From the NCBI RefSeq assembly GCF_002903145.1, contig NZ_PPDJ01000007.1, positions 248,001-312,000 on the forward strand: a stretch of 64,000 nucleotides of DNA, written 5' to 3'. Positions 62,227-64,000 of this stretch are shown piece by piece. How positions within the stretch are numbered: position 1 is the first letter of the stretch; each line of letters begins with the position of its first letter. The notes beneath the pieces are model-generated. The model worked only from the letters and a program-made list of their open reading frames with translations. It was not told the origin of the DNA and ran no database searches. The translations under genes and the position numbers were made by a program. The stretch is from Halobacteriovorax sp. DA5 (lineage in GTDB: Bacteria; Bdellovibrionota; Bacteriovoracia; Bacteriovoracales; Bacteriovoracaceae).

Positions 62227-63072
62227 TTATAACTCCTCAAAGAACAGATCAAAAACAGCCTGCACATCTTCAATTTCAATAGAGTCGTAGTCTCGCGCCT
62301 TAAGCTCTCTGTGACAACGTAGCGTTCCTTCGGCCAGAGTAGATGCAAAGTATTCTTTAAAGTCTTCTTTAAAGCCTCTCACTTTCCTGTATCCGCCTTT
62401 TTGTGTATTCTTCACAACAAGATCGTCGATACACCCTTTAAGTATATCAAAGTTATCTCTAAACTTTAAAAGTAGTTCATAAATATAAAAGCAATCCTTC
62501 TGGGCAAAAGCAGGCTTTCTTCTATCCTTGATTATAAACTTTTGAATAAGATATGCTCCAGGGTTTGGAATTTGAATATCTATGTCTATGTCATTTAGTT
62601 CAGGAATGTTTTTTGAATTGATGGTCCAAGGATCAAATAAAGCAAGATCAAGATATCTCAAAGGTTGGGCCTTAACACCATCCTGAATTTCCTTAACTAA
62701 TTGCCTCTTTCCTTCTTTATCGGGATCTCCTCCCTTCATCGGGCAAAGAAATTCAATCTCAAAATTCGTATCAGGCAATGTAAACTTAGTGATTATTTTA
62801 TCTTCAACAGGTTTAGGGTCAACGACGAAGCCCTGCTCAGTGAGTCCATCAATTATTGATTTATTGAGCATCGTTACTTTGTCAGATGTTAAAACATCGA
62901 GGTCTTTTGTTGCAAGAACTCCAAGTCTACTATTTTGGCCATACTCATGATATTGATAAAGTGCATTCGCCAATCCACCAATTATTACAATCTCTTTATT
63001 GTAATCTTCAAGACCTACTAGAAGCTTCTTAAAAGCATCATAAAACTCTTTATCGATTTTTAATTCTTCCAC
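62227..63072 (-). CDS. GSU2403-like nucleotidyltransferase-fold protein
   Basis: The 281-residue protein has the nucleotidyltransferase start IVIIGGLANALYQY and LATKDLDVLTSDK (Gly-Gly helix followed by Asp-x-Asp near residues 77-79), and a helical C-terminal region with NPGAYLIQKFIIKDRRKP. These features match the GSU2403/AbiEii-like group. Its start overlaps the stop of the upstream partner gene by 13 bp. A toxin or RNA-modifying role is possible, not shown. Confidence 0.75.
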   Translation of the reverse strand: MEELKIDKEFYDAFKKLLVGLEDYNKEIVIIGGLANALYQYHEYGQNSRLGVLATKDLDVLTSDKVTMLNKSIIDGLTEQGFVVDPKPVEDKIITKFTLPDTNFEIEFLCPMKGGDPDKEGKRQLVKEIQDGVKAQPLRYLDLALFDPWTINSKNIPELNDIDIDIQIPNPGAYLIQKFIIKDRRKPAFAQKDCFYIYELLLKFRDNFDILKGCIDDLVVKNTQKGGYRKVRGFKEDFKEYFASTLAEGTLRCHRELKARDYDSIEIEDVQAVFDLFFEEL

Positions 63073-64000
63073 CCCATTCTCCTAAAATGCTTCTCCAAAA
63101 CTCTCTCGTATATATAATCGGCTTGTTCCCTTCCCCTTCCTCCTGAATATTGGACATCTAAAAGAAGTTGGATAGGATCTGCTATATTTAACTCTCTGCG
63201 CTCTCTAGCAACTTGTACAACTGGGAACTCGTTTTTATGCAGAATAAGCTTAATTCCATCCTCAGAGCTATCAGATATCCGAAGCTTCATTTTCTTAATG
63301 AATCTCTCTAATATGTCTTCTTGGTCTTTTTTTGCATGAAAAATGACAGACTTGTTATTCGACCATGATAAGTCGAGTTCTCGACAAGCTAGATGACCAC
63401 TCATGATAACGGCTAATTTCTTTTCAATTTGATGGCTTACTTTATGGAAATAATGGAATGCTTCTTCTCTCCATTCTTCCAATGAGATCATTGGCCTTAT
63501 TGGGGATAAATAAACTTCTTCCTTTCTAGAAGAGGAATAGTTCATCTCCCACATATCAAATAATTTCTTAAGGTCTCTAAACTGATATTCATGGCCATCT
63601 ATATAAAGATACTCTTGTTCCTGTAAAAGCTTTGCGAAGTTAAAACATGAACTTTCGCTTACGCCTGAAAACTTTGAAAGTATTTTATAATCATGAATTT
63701 TTCTTTGAAATTCAAATGGCCAAAGCCTTTCGCTCAATCCATTTAACAATAAACATTTTAACAACCATTGTTGAATAGGAGAAAATGAAAGCTTCTGCTT
63801 ATATTCTTTTTTATGCAATTCAATTTTACGATTCAACTCTTTATGAATAGACCTTTCTAAAATATGCCCCTCAAAATTTCCTGCGAGTTTTCCAGAGTCA
63901 TCGATTAATATCCAATTAAACTCTCTACTTTCATAGCGATCAAAAAACTTGAGTGCATTATCTAGGAATGAGTCAGATAGTTTTTTTACTCTAGCAATTA
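63060..64000 (-). CDS. Unrecognised partner of the nucleotidyltransferase (5' end outside window)
   Basis: The frame is open from its stop at 63060 to the window end (about 312 codons). A TTG at 63836 is not a real start because the coding frame continues upstream with plausible protein (FNWILIDDSGKLAGNFEGHI). Residues in the middle may form a winged helix (LSKFSGVSESSCFNFAKLL). The C-terminal portion ADPIQLLLDVQYSGGRGREQ is distinctive. This shape recalls transcriptional-regulator partners (AbiEi-like) placed before nucleotidyltransferase genes. Confidence 0.65.
   Translation of the reverse strand, partial: IARVKKLSDSFLDNALKFFDRYESREFNWILIDDSGKLAGNFEGHILERSIHKELNRKIELHKKEYKQKLSFSPIQQWLLKCLLLNGLSERLWPFEFQRKIHDYKILSKFSGVSESSCFNFAKLLQEQEYLYIDGHEYQFRDLKKLFDMWEMNYSSSRKEEVYLSPIRPMISLEEWREEAFHYFHKVSHQIEKKLAVIMSGHLACRELDLSWSNNKSVIFHAKKDQEDILERFIKKMKLRISDSSEDGIKLILHKNEFPVVQVARERRELNIADPIQLLLDVQYSGGRGREQADYIYERVLEKHFRRMGWKN

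Noticed and set aside
1..64000. CRISPR array
   Set aside because: No regularly spaced direct repeats were seen in any intergenic region.

Overview
The window is AT-rich bacterial DNA (roughly one third G+C by eye) and densely coded on both strands. Features such as a TIGR02147/DUF4423 regulator, many short signal-peptide proteins without recognisable relatives, paralogous degenerate HD-GYP proteins, secreted proteases and lipoproteins suggest a member of the Bdellovibrionota, most like Bacteriovorax/Halobacteriovorax. That placement is inference from protein character; no rRNA or complete tRNA gene is present.

Positions 1-18300 are mostly chromosomal housekeeping and envelope genes. They include a MerR regulator divergent from a DUF2938 membrane protein, and a PepSY lipoprotein plus cytochrome b561 pair whose leader looks like a yybP-ykoY (Mn2+) riboswitch directly behind a good sigma70 promoter. 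An RRM protein and a secreted subtilisin follow, then an incomplete Mrp antiporter operon (D, E, F, G only, headed by an unknown gene). A PH-domain protein, a P-type cation ATPase, ThpR, a YgjP-like metallopeptidase, an M14-family peptidase and two divergent HD-GYP relatives complete this part.

Positions 18300-40470 hold a marR-tolC-RND efflux operon without an adaptor gene, a second M14 peptidase, a HAD-family lipoprotein, an OPT transporter, several secreted proteins (including a papain-like protease), and an ArsR/DUF2087 operon with two operator copies around its promoter. They also hold a metallophosphoesterase, YwbE, a phospholipase D-like protein, and a three-gene plus-strand lipid operon (PlsC-like acyltransferase, fatty-acid-hydroxylase family protein, HTTM-like/DCC fusion) preceded by two GTTACAnTGTAAC palindromes.

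Positions 40480-60560 form a defence-type accessory island. Read right to left on the minus strand it contains a RES/Xre toxin-antitoxin pair, then (divergent from a GIY-YIG/DUF4357 gene and a small PD-(D/E)XK-like gene) a type I restriction operon hsdM-hsdS-hsdR-ygjP that runs straight into a SIR2-like gene. Next come a 1404-residue DUF4011-helicase-Vsr-like nuclease protein and five unrecognised or weakly recognised genes (three membrane proteins, a ParB-like protein, a HEXXH peptidase). The right edge has a short GC-rich block with strong hairpins and an N-terminally short CoiA-like nuclease.

Positions 60560-64000 carry a tiny membrane peptide, a CDF-type metal transporter with N-terminal metal-binding and C-terminal Cys motifs, an XRE protein, a GSU2403-like nucleotidyltransferase and an unrecognised partner gene that runs off the window. 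The strongest candidates for something new are the helicase-nuclease plus membrane/ParB/peptidase block, the SIR2-like gene fused into the type I operon, and the riboswitch in front of the PepSY/cytochrome pair.
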